Positions 5,792 to 14,061 of a stretch of DNA of 22,833 bases are shown here, piece by piece. The position numbers and the translations under genes are program-made. Source of the DNA: JBEIVB01 sp040374085 (GTDB lineage Bacteria; Bacteroidota; Bacteroidia; UBA4408). Where the stretch lies: NCBI GenBank assembly GCA_040374085.1, contig JBEIVB010000036.1, positions 1 through 22,833 on the forward strand, read 5' to 3'. Under the pieces are notes generated by a model that saw only the letters and a list, made by a program, of their open reading frames with translations, did no database searches and was not told where the DNA came from. Within the stretch, counting starts at the first letter, position 1, and each line of letters begins with the position of its first letter.

Positions 5792-7726
5792 ATGCAAAAT
5801 AGAGCCATCGTAGAGCACATGCAGCCCCAGCCTGAAGGCGGGGCATACCCAATTAAGCGGGTTGTTAAAGATTGGGTAACCGTTACTGCCGATGTGTTTG
5901 GCGACGGACACGACGAGGTAAACGCCGTTATCCTGTACCGATTTGGCAAACAGAAGAAGTGGAAAGAGGCTCCCATGCGCGCTCTCGGAAACGACGCCTG
6001 GCAGGGGGCATTTCAGGTTGAGGAAGAAGGCATGGCCTATTTTACGGTTTTGGCTTGGGTAGATCATCCATTAGACTGGTACCTGGGCATAGGTAAGAAA
6101 ATCGCTGCCGGGGTGGAGGTTGAGGTTGAACTGCAAATGGGCGCAGATTGGCTCGATGCCTTGAGCAAAAAAGCCAAAGGGCCTGCCGCTAAGGCCATGA
6201 CCGAAGCAGCGGAGGTTTTCCGCAATGCCAATCGACGAGCCGAAGCGATTGAACTTGCCGTTTCTTCAGAGCTGCTGCATTGGATTCATGCCTACCCATT
6301 GCGCGAAAATCCAACCCAGCATGAGCCTATGCAAGCCGTGCGGGTGGAAGATGCCAAAGCGTCCTTCAGTTCATGGTATGAGTTTTTTCCCCGCAGTGCA
6401 GCTAAACACCCCGGCCAACATGGAACGTTTAAAGACTGCGCCCGCGCATTGTCTTTTGTAAAGGAAATGGGATTCGATGTGCTGTATTTCCCGCCCATTC
6501 ACCCCATTGGTACACAACACCGAAAAGGCAAGAACAACTCCACAGAGGCTCAATCCGGAGAGCCCGGCTCGCCCTGGGCCATTGGCAGCTCCCTAGGTGG
6601 CCATAAGGCTGTTCACCCAGAGCTGGGAACAGAAGCCGATTTTCTGAATCTGGTGGAGAAAGCAAAATCTATGGAGATAGACGTTGCCATGGACATTGCC
6701 TTTCAAGCCTCACAGGACCACCCCTACGTAAAGGAGCATCCCGAGTGGTTCAAATGGAGACCCGATGGAACCGTTCAATATGCCGAAAATCCACCCAAAA
6801 AGTATCAGGATGTTCTCCCGTTTCATTTTGAAACCCATGCATGGAAAAGCTTGTGGGAGGAGCTGAAAAGCATCGTGCTGTATTGGGCAGACAGAGGCAT
6901 TCGCATATTTCGGGTGGACAATCCCCACACCAAACCCTTTGTGTTTTGGGAGTGGCTGATTGCCGAGGTGCAACGCAAACATCCGCGTACCATTTTCTTG
7001 AGCGAGGCGTTTACCCGTCCCAAAATCATGGCCCGCTTAGCCCGCATTGGATTCACCCAAAGCTATACCTATTTCACTTGGAGGAATCATAAGCAAGAAA
7101 TTATACAATATATGGAAGAGCTCACCAAAAGTGAGCTGCGCGAGTATTTCCGTCCCAACTTTTGGCCCAATACGCCCGATATTCTCCCCTACAATCTCCA
7201 AAACCAAGGGCAGGCAGCCTGCGCCATCCGCATTGCTTTGGCCGCCACGCTCTCCTCAAACTACGGCATGTATGGGCCTGTTTACGACCTACTCGAAACC
7301 AAGCCCTATCCGGGTAAAGAGGAATACTGGGATTCCGAGAAGTACGAAATCCGGGTATGGGATTGGGAAACCCAAACGCCGTTTCGCCGATTCATAAAAG
7401 GCCTTAACTGCATACGTAAAACTCAGCCTGCTTTGCAGGATACATACAACATCACCTTTTGTGAAACGGATCAGGAAATGCTCTTGGCCTACTACAAGCA
7501 AACGGGAGAAAGCCGCGTACTGGTGGTGATGAACCTCGATCCGCATTACATGCAATCGGGTCATGTTCGACTTCCCTACGGCGCATTCAATTTCGAAGGC
7601 CGCAGTGTAGAAGTAAAAGATTTAATAACAGAGGAGATGTATCGTTGGGGAGGGGAGTGGAATTACGTGGAGTTGAATCCGGAGCGCTATCCCTGCCACA
7701 TCTTCTCTTTACAACCCATCTCCTAA
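5792..7726 (+). CDS. glgE: Alpha-1,4-glucan:maltose-1-phosphate maltosyltransferase
   Basis: GlgE (GH13_3) transfers maltosyl units from maltose-1-phosphate to alpha-1,4-glucan chains. From the ATG at 5792 the protein has 644 residues, close to characterised GlgEs. The N-terminal beta domain has the family's GGAYPIKRVVKDWVTVTADV stretch. The catalytic barrel carries FRVDNPHTKP with nucleophile D376, FLSEAFTRPK with acid/base E405, and NFWPNTPDIL with D463. The nucleophile-to-acid spacing of 29 equals that in Streptomyces GlgE (D394/E423). FPPIHPIG and the following GKNN region are also typical of GlgE rather than ordinary amylases. An upstream in-frame ATG at 5762 overlaps the promoter and was rejected. 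The stop overlaps the maltokinase start (TAATG), so the two are probably co-translated. Confidence 0.95.
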   Translation: MQNRAIVEHMQPQPEGGAYPIKRVVKDWVTVTADVFGDGHDEVNAVILYRFGKQKKWKEAPMRALGNDAWQGAFQVEEEGMAYFTVLAWVDHPLDWYLGIGKKIAAGVEVEVELQMGADWLDALSKKAKGPAAKAMTEAAEVFRNANRRAEAIELAVSSELLHWIHAYPLRENPTQHEPMQAVRVEDAKASFSSWYEFFPRSAAKHPGQHGTFKDCARALSFVKEMGFDVLYFPPIHPIGTQHRKGKNNSTEAQSGEPGSPWAIGSSLGGHKAVHPELGTEADFLNLVEKAKSMEIDVAMDIAFQASQDHPYVKEHPEWFKWRPDGTVQYAENPPKKYQDVLPFHFETHAWKSLWEELKSIVLYWADRGIRIFRVDNPHTKPFVFWEWLIAEVQRKHPRTIFLSEAFTRPKIMARLARIGFTQSYTYFTWRNHKQEIIQYMEELTKSELREYFRPNFWPNTPDILPYNLQNQGQAACAIRIALAATLSSNYGMYGPVYDLLETKPYPGKEEYWDSEKYEIRVWDWETQTPFRRFIKGLNCIRKTQPALQDTYNITFCETDQEMLLAYYKQTGESRVLVVMNLDPHYMQSGHVRLPYGAFNFEGRSVEVKDLITEEMYRWGGEWNYVELNPERYPCHIFSLQPIS

Positions 7727-9273
7727 TGAGCAAAACGGGTTTCCCTGAAGTTTGGCAGAATAAGATTCAGGAGGCATCGACTTTTTTTGAGAATCTGCAA
7801 GCCTACCTCCTGCGCAGCAGATGGTTTGGAGGGAAATCGAGGCAGATACAATCCATCGATCTGCATCGGGTAGAAATCGTTTTCGATACCTGCGGAACGG
7901 CCATCTGGCAGGTCAACTATTCGGATGGCGCATTCGAGTGGTATTCTCTGGCGTTAACTCATCAATCGGTGGATGGGTTGCCCGATGATGCCATCGTTTC
8001 GCAGGAGCAAGGTTTCGGATGGGTAGATGCTTTGTACACGCCTGCATTTTCGGTATGGTGCTGGAACTGCATGGTTTCCAGCGAAGGTAAACATCTGATC
8101 GGCGAAAACCGATTGCCGAAGGACACCAAGTTTGAGCGGGTTCGCGTGCTCAAGACCGAGCAATCCAACTCTGCCATCATTTACAACGAACAATTTTTTT
8201 TCAAGTGGTTCCGCAAGGTGGATGATTCGATCAATCCCGACCTTGAAATCATTCGGTTTTTGAGTGAGGAAACAACCTTCCGAAACATCCCCGTTTTTCG
8301 AGGAAGAATCGAGTGGAAACCAAAGGGTGGCTCTTGCATACTCCTCGCCATGATGCAGGATTTGGTGCCCAATGTGGGCGATGCCTGGGTGGAGTTTGGC
8401 CGAGAGGTGCGCCATTATTTTCAGGAGGTGCTTTCCTCGGGATTTGCCAAAGACAGTGCTCCGGTATTCGAGCACATTCCCGAACAGTTGAACACCCTCA
8501 TCGGGATGCCGCTGTTTCGTAAAGTAACCTTATTGGCTACCCGCACCGCCCAGATGCATCTGGCTTTGGCTTCCGCCACGCAATCCGCAGATTTTTCTCC
8601 CGAGCCTTTTGATGCCGGCTTTCAGCACTGGATGTTTGGTTGCCTAGAGGAGTTGTGTCGGTCGAAGTTCGGCCTTTTGGAGAACACCCTCGATTCCCTC
8701 TCCATTCAGGATCGCAGGCTGGCCCTGGCTGTATTGCAAAACAAAACCCGCATCCTGGATTTTTTTCAGGGCGGCCTAGAAAAGCCCATCCAAGCCCTGC
8801 GCATTCGCGTGCACGGCGACTACCACCTGGGGCAGGTGCTGAACACGGGAGATGATTTCGTGGTGCTCGATTTCGAGGGCGAACCCGATAAACCACACGG
8901 CATGCGACGCTTGAAGTACGGTGCGCTGAAAGACGTGGCCGGTATGATACGCTCCTTTCATTATGCCGCCTACGCTGCCCTGAGACAGCACCAAGAAGAC
9001 CCCGACCTTATCCGTCGCCTCCAACCCTGGGCAGAACAGTGGTACCAATACGTAAACCGACTGTTTCTAGACACCTACCTGGAGATTACCAAAGGCTCGG
9101 GCCTTGTTCCACCTAAAAAGCAGTTGGTGCCTCTGTTGCAACTCTACTTGTTTGAAAAAGCCATCTATGAACTGGGATATGAACTAAACAACCGGCCGCA
9201 ATGGGCAGGCATACCCCTAATCAGTCTGGAACAGTTTGTTCGCCATTATCTTTCCGAAGAAAAAAAAGTATAA
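7726..9273 (+). CDS. mak: Maltokinase (ATP:maltose 1-phosphotransferase)
   Basis: This 515-residue protein matches stand-alone maltokinase (Mak/Pep2), which phosphorylates maltose to maltose-1-phosphate, the GlgE donor. The N-terminal cap has YLLRSRWFGGKSRQI (residues ~28-42), equivalent to the WFxGKxR motif of the family. The eukaryotic-kinase-like core has RVHGDYHLGQVL with H363, D365 and H367 in the catalytic loop, and VVLDFEGEP with D382 in the metal-binding position. The ATG at 7726 overlaps the glgE stop. Reading further upstream in this frame only runs inside glgE. No TreS domain is fused. The substrate is inferred from the family and from adjacency to glgE; a trehalose- or glucose-directed kinase is a less likely alternative. 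Confidence 0.88.
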   Translation: MSKTGFPEVWQNKIQEASTFFENLQAYLLRSRWFGGKSRQIQSIDLHRVEIVFDTCGTAIWQVNYSDGAFEWYSLALTHQSVDGLPDDAIVSQEQGFGWVDALYTPAFSVWCWNCMVSSEGKHLIGENRLPKDTKFERVRVLKTEQSNSAIIYNEQFFFKWFRKVDDSINPDLEIIRFLSEETTFRNIPVFRGRIEWKPKGGSCILLAMMQDLVPNVGDAWVEFGREVRHYFQEVLSSGFAKDSAPVFEHIPEQLNTLIGMPLFRKVTLLATRTAQMHLALASATQSADFSPEPFDAGFQHWMFGCLEELCRSKFGLLENTLDSLSIQDRRLALAVLQNKTRILDFFQGGLEKPIQALRIRVHGDYHLGQVLNTGDDFVVLDFEGEPDKPHGMRRLKYGALKDVAGMIRSFHYAAYAALRQHQEDPDLIRRLQPWAEQWYQYVNRLFLDTYLEITKGSGLVPPKKQLVPLLQLYLFEKAIYELGYELNNRPQWAGIPLISLEQFVRHYLSEEKKV

Positions 9274-9278
9274 AAATC

Positions 9279-9286
9279 TACCTTTG
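9279..9286 (+). promoter_or_regulatory. Likely -7 element for the DUF4286-purC unit
   Basis: TACCTTTG is a perfect TAnnTTTG match placed 16 bases before the ATG at 9302, just after the mak stop. No good TTG lies at the usual upstream distance, so strength is uncertain. Confidence 0.45.
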
Positions 9287-9301
9287 CCTCAATCACCTGC
9301 T

Positions 9302-9613
9302 ATGTTCATATACAACGTTACCGTTAACGTCGACACCTCTATAAAAGAGGACTGGCTCTCTTGGATGAAGTCGAATCATATTCCAGATGTTATGGCCACC
9401 GGTTTCTTCCGCGAATACCGGATTTCCCGCTTAATGGTGGAGGAAGAAAGTGGAATTACCTTCTCCATCCAATACACGGTAGACAGCCTCGATCAACTCC
9501 AGGCCTACCAGCAATCGCAGGCGCCTCGCCTGCAGAAGGAGGTTAAGGATCGGTATGGCGATCGATTTGTTGCGTTCAGGACAGTTATGGAGGTCTTGCA
9601 GCATGGAGCATAG
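9302..9613 (+). CDS. DUF4286 family protein
   Basis: This is a 103-residue protein of the DUF4286 type, small cytoplasmic proteins common in Bacteroidota with no established function. MFIYNVTVNVDTSIKEDWLS opens the protein, followed by HIPDVMATGFFREYRISRL and a C-terminal helix ending VAFRTVMEVLQ. The alternating strand/helix pattern suggests a ferredoxin-like alpha/beta fold, which is inference. The ATG at 9302 was chosen because it starts the conserved sequence and follows a -7 element; an in-frame extension into mak looks artificial. Its 3' end overlaps the purC start by 11 bases, so it is likely translationally coupled to purine biosynthesis. Confidence 0.82.
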   Translation: MFIYNVTVNVDTSIKEDWLSWMKSNHIPDVMATGFFREYRISRLMVEEESGITFSIQYTVDSLDQLQAYQQSQAPRLQKEVKDRYGDRFVAFRTVMEVLQHGA

Positions 9614-10520
9614 GCTGCCTCATCAAATCTCGTTTTACCGGGGCAAGGTGCGCGATGTGTACCATTTAGAGGGCGGCTATTTGCTCATGGTTGCCAGCGA
9701 TCGCCTCTCTGCATTCGACGTCATTCTTCCCCGCCCCATCCCATACAAAGGTCAGGTGCTGAACCAAATGGCCTTTCAGTTTTTAAGCGATACCCGCCAC
9801 ATCGTTCCCAACTGGGCTTTGGAAAGCCCATTTGCCAACGCAACCTTTGGTTTGACCTGCACGCCCATTCGGGTAGAAATGGTGGTTAGAGGTTACTTGG
9901 CCGGACATGCAGCGCGCGTCTATGCCTCGGGGTTGCGCACCCTGTGCGGGGTTCCATTGCCGGAAGGCTTGCGCGACGGCGATCTTCTCCCAAACCCCAT
10001 CATAACCCCCACCACCAAGGCTGAGCAAGGGCACGATGAAGATGCCTCCCGCGAAACCATCTTGGCCTCTGGCTTGGTGAGCGAAGCCCACTATGCGCAA
10101 ATGGAGTCCTATGCTTTGCAACTCTTTGAACACGGCACTCAGTTTGCCAAAACACGAGGCCTCCTTTTGTGCGATACCAAGTATGAGTTTGGCTTGCACG
10201 ATGGAAAGGTGATGCTCATGGACGAGGTGCATACCCCCGATTCTTCGCGCTACTATCTCATGCAAGGCTATCAAACCCGTCAGGCTGCCGGCATGCCCCA
10301 ACTTCAGCTATCCAAGGAGTTTGTTCGGCAATGGCTGCTTGCGCAAGGCTTCAGCGGGCATTCAGGCCAAGAAGTACCCGAAATGAGCGATGCCTGGGTA
10401 GAGACGGTTTCTCATCGTTACCGTTCCTTGTTTGAACAGGTGATGGGCAAACCCTTTGTTCCCGACACCAGCCCGGAATTCGCCGATCTGGAGGCCTATT
10501 TAACCGCTCGACTCGGTTAG
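9603..10520 (+). CDS. purC: Phosphoribosylaminoimidazole-succinocarboxamide synthase
   Basis: PurC (SAICAR synthase) joins aspartate to CAIR using ATP in de novo purine synthesis. The 305-residue length matches the monofunctional long form. Motifs in order are YRGKVRDVYHLEGGYLLMVA SDR near the start (ATP-binding loop), VRGYLAGHAARVYASG (~residues 97-112), TKAEQGHDE (~140), LLLCDTKYEFGL and LMDEVHTPDSSRYY. The ATG at 9603 (MEHRLPHQISF) lies inside the end of the DUF4286 gene and gives the expected short N-terminus. No other pur gene is nearby. No convincing terminator was seen after the TAG, although a run of 11 T at about 10545 follows closely. Confidence 0.95.
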   Translation: MEHRLPHQISFYRGKVRDVYHLEGGYLLMVASDRLSAFDVILPRPIPYKGQVLNQMAFQFLSDTRHIVPNWALESPFANATFGLTCTPIRVEMVVRGYLAGHAARVYASGLRTLCGVPLPEGLRDGDLLPNPIITPTTKAEQGHDEDASRETILASGLVSEAHYAQMESYALQLFEHGTQFAKTRGLLLCDTKYEFGLHDGKVMLMDEVHTPDSSRYYLMQGYQTRQAAGMPQLQLSKEFVRQWLLAQGFSGHSGQEVPEMSDAWVETVSHRYRSLFEQVMGKPFVPDTSPEFADLEAYLTARLG

Positions 10521-10587
10521 ACCTCGGTCCATCTGGGCCTCAAATTTTTTTTTTCGGTCTTTTCGGCTCCCACCTCTTTCCGAACCC

Positions 10588-10595
10588 TATTTTTG
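10588..10595 (+). promoter_or_regulatory. Candidate -7 element upstream of katG
   Basis: TATTTTTG fits TAnnTTTG and lies 131 bases before the katG ATG. At the usual -33 position there is only TTTCGG, part of a short TTTTCGG direct repeat (about 10553-10566). If used, katG would have a 5' leader of roughly 125 bases. An OxyR-type site was not recognised. Confidence 0.35.
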
Positions 10596-10726
10596 TCTCC
10601 TCCTTCGGTGTAGGTGAGGTGTCCTGCTGTAATGTTTTTTCGTGCACAGCCGAACCCCACTAAAGGAAACAAAAAACAACCCTGTTTTTCTTCAGGAAAC
10701 AACTAAAAACATATAAAAACCCAATC

Positions 10727-12901
10727 ATGGAACAAGCCAAAGGCAAATGTCCGTTCAACCACGGTGCCAACACCCAAGTTCAAAAAACGGTTACCGACTG
10801 GTGGCCCAGTCTGCTGAACCTCGATATTCTGCATCAACACGATCAAAAGTCGAACCCCAACAAGCCCGGCTTCAACTACCGCGAGGAGTTTCGTAAGTTG
10901 GATCTGGAGGCACTCAAGACCGATTTAAAAAACCTCATGACCGACAGTCAGGACTGGTGGCCGGCCGATTGGGGCCATTATGGCGGTTTGATGATTCGCA
11001 TGGCCTGGCATGCTGCCGGAACCTACAGGGCAACCGATGGAAGAGGTGGTTCCAACACCGGCAACCTCCGTTTTGCGCCATTGAACAGTTGGCCCGACAA
11101 CGGAAACCTCGATAAGGCCCGCCGTTTGCTTTGGCCGGTGAAGAAGAAATACGGCAACAAAATATCCTGGGCCGATCTCTTCATTTTGGCAGGCAACATG
11201 GCATACGAATCCATGGGTTTTAAAACGTTTGGTTTTTCAGGTGGCCGCGAAGACATCTGGCATCCGGAGAAAGACATCAACTGGGGCTCGGAGCGTGAGT
11301 GGCTCGGGAAATCGCGCTACGCCGATCCAAGCGACAGCGAATCTTTAGAGAACCCTTTAGCTGCCGTGCAAATGGGTTTGATTTATGTGAATCCCGAGGG
11401 CGTGGATGGTAAACCCGATCCTCTGCGCACCGCTCAGGATGTGCGCACCACCTTCAAGCGCATGGCTATGAACGACGAGGAAACCGTTGCGCTGGCTGCC
11501 GGTGGGCACACCGTAGGTAAGGCTCACGGAAACGCCGACCCCGCCCTGCTCGGCCCAAATCCCGAAGGATCCGACATCGAGACACAAGGCTTTGGCTGGA
11601 TGAATCCTTCCGGAAAGGGCAACGCCGAGCACACGGTAACCAGCGGTTTGGAAGGCGCCTGGACCACCACACCCAATAAGTGGAACCACACCTATTTTCA
11701 TTTGCTGCTGAACTACGACTGGGAGCTCAAGAAGAGTCCGGCCGGTGCGTGGCAATGGGAGCCCATCAACTGCAAGGAAGAAGACAAACCCTTTGACGCG
11801 CACATTGCCGGTGTTCGCCGCAACCCCATCATGACCGATGCCGACATGGGCATGAAGATGGACCCGGAGTACCGCAAAATATCAGAAAAGTTTTATAACG
11901 ATCCAGCATACTTCGAGGATGTATTCGCCCGTGCATGGTTCAAATTAACCCACCGCGATTTGGGTCCACAAGCACGTTACCTCGGCGCAGATGCTCCCAA
12001 GGAAACCTTGCTGTGGCAAGATCCGGTTCCAACCGTGGACTACACCCTCTCCGCATCCGAGATCGAGGAATTGAAGACCAAATTGCTTGCTTGCGGATTG
12101 TCTTCCTCTGAATTGATTGCAACCGCTTGGGATAGTGCCAGAACCTTTAGGGGCTCTGACTTCCGTGGAGGCGCCAACGGTGCCCGCATTCGTTTGGCTC
12201 CTCAAAAAGATTGGGAAGCCAATGAGCCGGCTCGTTTAAACAAGGTGTTGTCTAAGTTGGCCGAAGTGCAGGCAGGTCTTTCGAAAAAGGTGAGCATGGC
12301 CGATCTCATTGTATTGGGTGGAACTGCCGCGGTGGAGCAAGCAGCCCGCCATGCTGGCCACACCATAACCGTACCGTTTAGTGCGGGACGGGGCGATGCC
12401 AGCCAGGAGATGACCGATGCAGAATCCTTTCAATACCTCGAACCGGTGCACGATGGTTTCCGCAACTGGTTGAAAACCAAATACAGCGTTAAGCCAGAGG
12501 AACTCCTGGTAGACCGTGCTCAGCTTATGGGCCTCACTGCTCCTGAAATGACCGTACTCATTGCCGGTTTGCGTGTGCTGGGAATCAATCACGGCGGTGC
12601 ACAACACGGTGTATTTACCGAGCGCATGGGTCACCTCACAAACGACTTTTTGGTGAACCTAACCGACATGAGTTATGCATGGAAGCCTGCCGGCGATAAT
12701 CTATATCATGTAGTTGATCGCAAAACGGGTCAAGCCAAGTGGACCGCTACCCGAGTAGACTTGGTGTTTGGTTCCAACTCCATCTTGCGTGCCTACGCCG
12801 AATTCTATGCCCAGGACGACAACAAAGATCGTTTCGTAAACGACTTTGTGCAGGCATGGACAAAAGTGATGAATGCAGATCGTTACGACCTACACGGATA
12901 A
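10727..12901 (+). CDS. katG: Catalase-peroxidase
   Basis: KatG is a heme enzyme that removes hydrogen peroxide by catalase and peroxidase activity. The 724-residue length and two-domain layout match the family. The N-terminal domain has the distal triad R91-W94-H95 in MIRMAWHAAGTYR, and the proximal heme ligand H261 in AAGGHTVGKAHG. The Met-Tyr-Trp crosslink needed for catalase activity should be W94-Y220-M246; Y-to-M (26) and M-to-H (15) spacings equal those in Mycobacterium tuberculosis KatG. The C-terminal domain (from ~residue 400) has the non-heme-binding copy ATAWDSARTFRGSDFRGGAN. No signal peptide is seen, so it is cytoplasmic. It stands alone between purC and a bidirectional terminator. 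Confidence 0.97.
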   Translation: MEQAKGKCPFNHGANTQVQKTVTDWWPSLLNLDILHQHDQKSNPNKPGFNYREEFRKLDLEALKTDLKNLMTDSQDWWPADWGHYGGLMIRMAWHAAGTYRATDGRGGSNTGNLRFAPLNSWPDNGNLDKARRLLWPVKKKYGNKISWADLFILAGNMAYESMGFKTFGFSGGREDIWHPEKDINWGSEREWLGKSRYADPSDSESLENPLAAVQMGLIYVNPEGVDGKPDPLRTAQDVRTTFKRMAMNDEETVALAAGGHTVGKAHGNADPALLGPNPEGSDIETQGFGWMNPSGKGNAEHTVTSGLEGAWTTTPNKWNHTYFHLLLNYDWELKKSPAGAWQWEPINCKEEDKPFDAHIAGVRRNPIMTDADMGMKMDPEYRKISEKFYNDPAYFEDVFARAWFKLTHRDLGPQARYLGADAPKETLLWQDPVPTVDYTLSASEIEELKTKLLACGLSSSELIATAWDSARTFRGSDFRGGANGARIRLAPQKDWEANEPARLNKVLSKLAEVQAGLSKKVSMADLIVLGGTAAVEQAARHAGHTITVPFSAGRGDASQEMTDAESFQYLEPVHDGFRNWLKTKYSVKPEELLVDRAQLMGLTAPEMTVLIAGLRVLGINHGGAQHGVFTERMGHLTNDFLVNLTDMSYAWKPAGDNLYHVVDRKTGQAKWTATRVDLVFGSNSILRAYAEFYAQDDNKDRFVNDFVQAWTKVMNADRYDLHG

Positions 12902-12921
12902 GCAACGGTTTATTTAATTAG

Positions 12922-12954
12922 AAAAGGGGAACTCTTCCGGGGTTCCCTTTTTTT
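12922..12954. terminator. Bidirectional terminator after katG
   Basis: AAAAGGGGAAC pairs with GTTCCCTTTT (one bulged G) around CTCTTCCGGG, followed by seven Ts on the plus strand and preceded by As. It serves katG and the converging minus-strand membrane protein gene, whose stop codon (12953-12955) sits at its edge. Confidence 0.8.
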
Positions 12955-14005
12955 ATGCCTGTGGGTTAAGCTCGGTGCTGTTTTCTTCCTCCGGATCGGG
13001 AGTAACATACGCCTTTCGGTACATGCGAAACAGAAGCAAAAAATAGCTCAGCAAAAGGGGGCCAAAAATCACACCGGGCAAACCAAATACTTCCAGCCCC
13101 ATCACCACACCCAAGATGGTGATGAGGGGATGCACATCGGCAATGCGCTTTTGGAATACAAACCGAAAGAGGTTATCGATAGTGGAAATAATGAGCACGC
13201 CATAGGCTATGAGGCCCAATCCCTGCACATATTCTCCTCTAGAGAGGGGCATTAAAGCAGCGGGCAGCCAAATGAGAGCCGAGCCAACTACCGGTATTAT
13301 AGAAAGCAATCCTGCCAGCATACCCCAAAAAATGGCATCGGGCACATCGAAAAACATAAATCCCAAAGAGGCCACAATGCCTTGCAATATGGCCAAAACC
13401 GGTGCCCCCAGCGAATTAGAAAAAATCTGAACCTCCAGTTCTTTGCTCATAATTTGAAGGTTTACAGAAGATAAAGGGAGGTAATTGCGGGTAAACGACT
13501 CCACTTTTCCCGTGTTTCTCAGAAGATAAAACAAAAGAATGTAAAGAATACCGATGTCCCCTAAGATGCTTAAAGACTGCGAGAGTAAGCTGGCAAAGAA
13601 CTGTCCCAAGGTCTGCTGAACCGCCTCCAGATTTTTTTCGGTTAGAATGGCTATTCCCGAGAACGCTTTAAATCGGCGATCCAGCTCGTGAATGGAGTCA
13701 TCAATGCTTACTTTGCTTAAAAGCACGCTCACCTTTGCGTAAAACAAATTGGCAATAAAAAACGTAGGCAATAAAATCACCACGAATGTCATGAGGATGA
13801 TGGCGATTGCGCCCAGGTTGGCGTTCCACTTCCATCGTTTAATCAAAAATTCCATAATCGGGCGACACAAAACGTACAGAATGATGGCCCCGAGAAAATC
13901 GGCAAGAAATCCGCGCAACCAATAGAGCAGACAAATGGCCAATATGGCTAGGCCGGCCATAGCTAAATTTTTATGCTGGTTTTCGGGGATTAGGGAGTCT
14001 TGCAT
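12953..14005 (-). CDS. AI-2E family transporter (PerM/UPF0118-like)
   Basis: This 350-residue integral membrane protein belongs to the AI-2E/PerM family. Members have been linked to autoinducer-2 export, Na+/H+ antiport or unknown substrates, so no substrate is assigned. Hydrophobic segments lie near residues 14-31, 34-50, 64-88 and 140-165, with further ones in the C-terminal half. LLSIIPVVGSALIWLPAALM matches the family's conserved loop/helix. The segment between ~90 and 140 is the usual soluble linker. The ATG at 14005 is preferred over an in-frame TTG two codons upstream. It converges with katG and diverges from the small membrane protein gene at 14047. Confidence 0.85.
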   Translation of the reverse strand: MQDSLIPENQHKNLAMAGLAILAICLLYWLRGFLADFLGAIILYVLCRPIMEFLIKRWKWNANLGAIAIILMTFVVILLPTFFIANLFYAKVSVLLSKVSIDDSIHELDRRFKAFSGIAILTEKNLEAVQQTLGQFFASLLSQSLSILGDIGILYILLFYLLRNTGKVESFTRNYLPLSSVNLQIMSKELEVQIFSNSLGAPVLAILQGIVASLGFMFFDVPDAIFWGMLAGLLSIIPVVGSALIWLPAALMPLSRGEYVQGLGLIAYGVLIISTIDNLFRFVFQKRIADVHPLITILGVVMGLEVFGLPGVIFGPLLLSYFLLLFRMYRKAYVTPDPEEENSTELNPQA

Positions 14006-14030
14006 CGCCAATATTTGGTAATTTTAGGGA

Positions 14031-14061
14031 CAAATTACGAAACATTTTGAACGCTGAACAA
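14031..14061 (-). promoter_or_regulatory. Weak candidate promoter of the AI-2E family gene
   Basis: On the minus strand TTG (14059-14061) is followed after 21 bases by TAATTTG (14031-14037), one base short of TAnnTTTG. It lies about 26 bases before the ATG and overlaps the start of the divergent gene. On the plus strand TAATTTTA (14019-14026) is a similarly imperfect -7 for that gene. Confidence 0.3.

Noticed and set aside
7645..7725. N-terminal extension of maltokinase into glgE
   Set aside because: The extra residues are out-of-frame glgE sequence; the ATG at 7726 overlaps the glgE stop in the usual coupled way.
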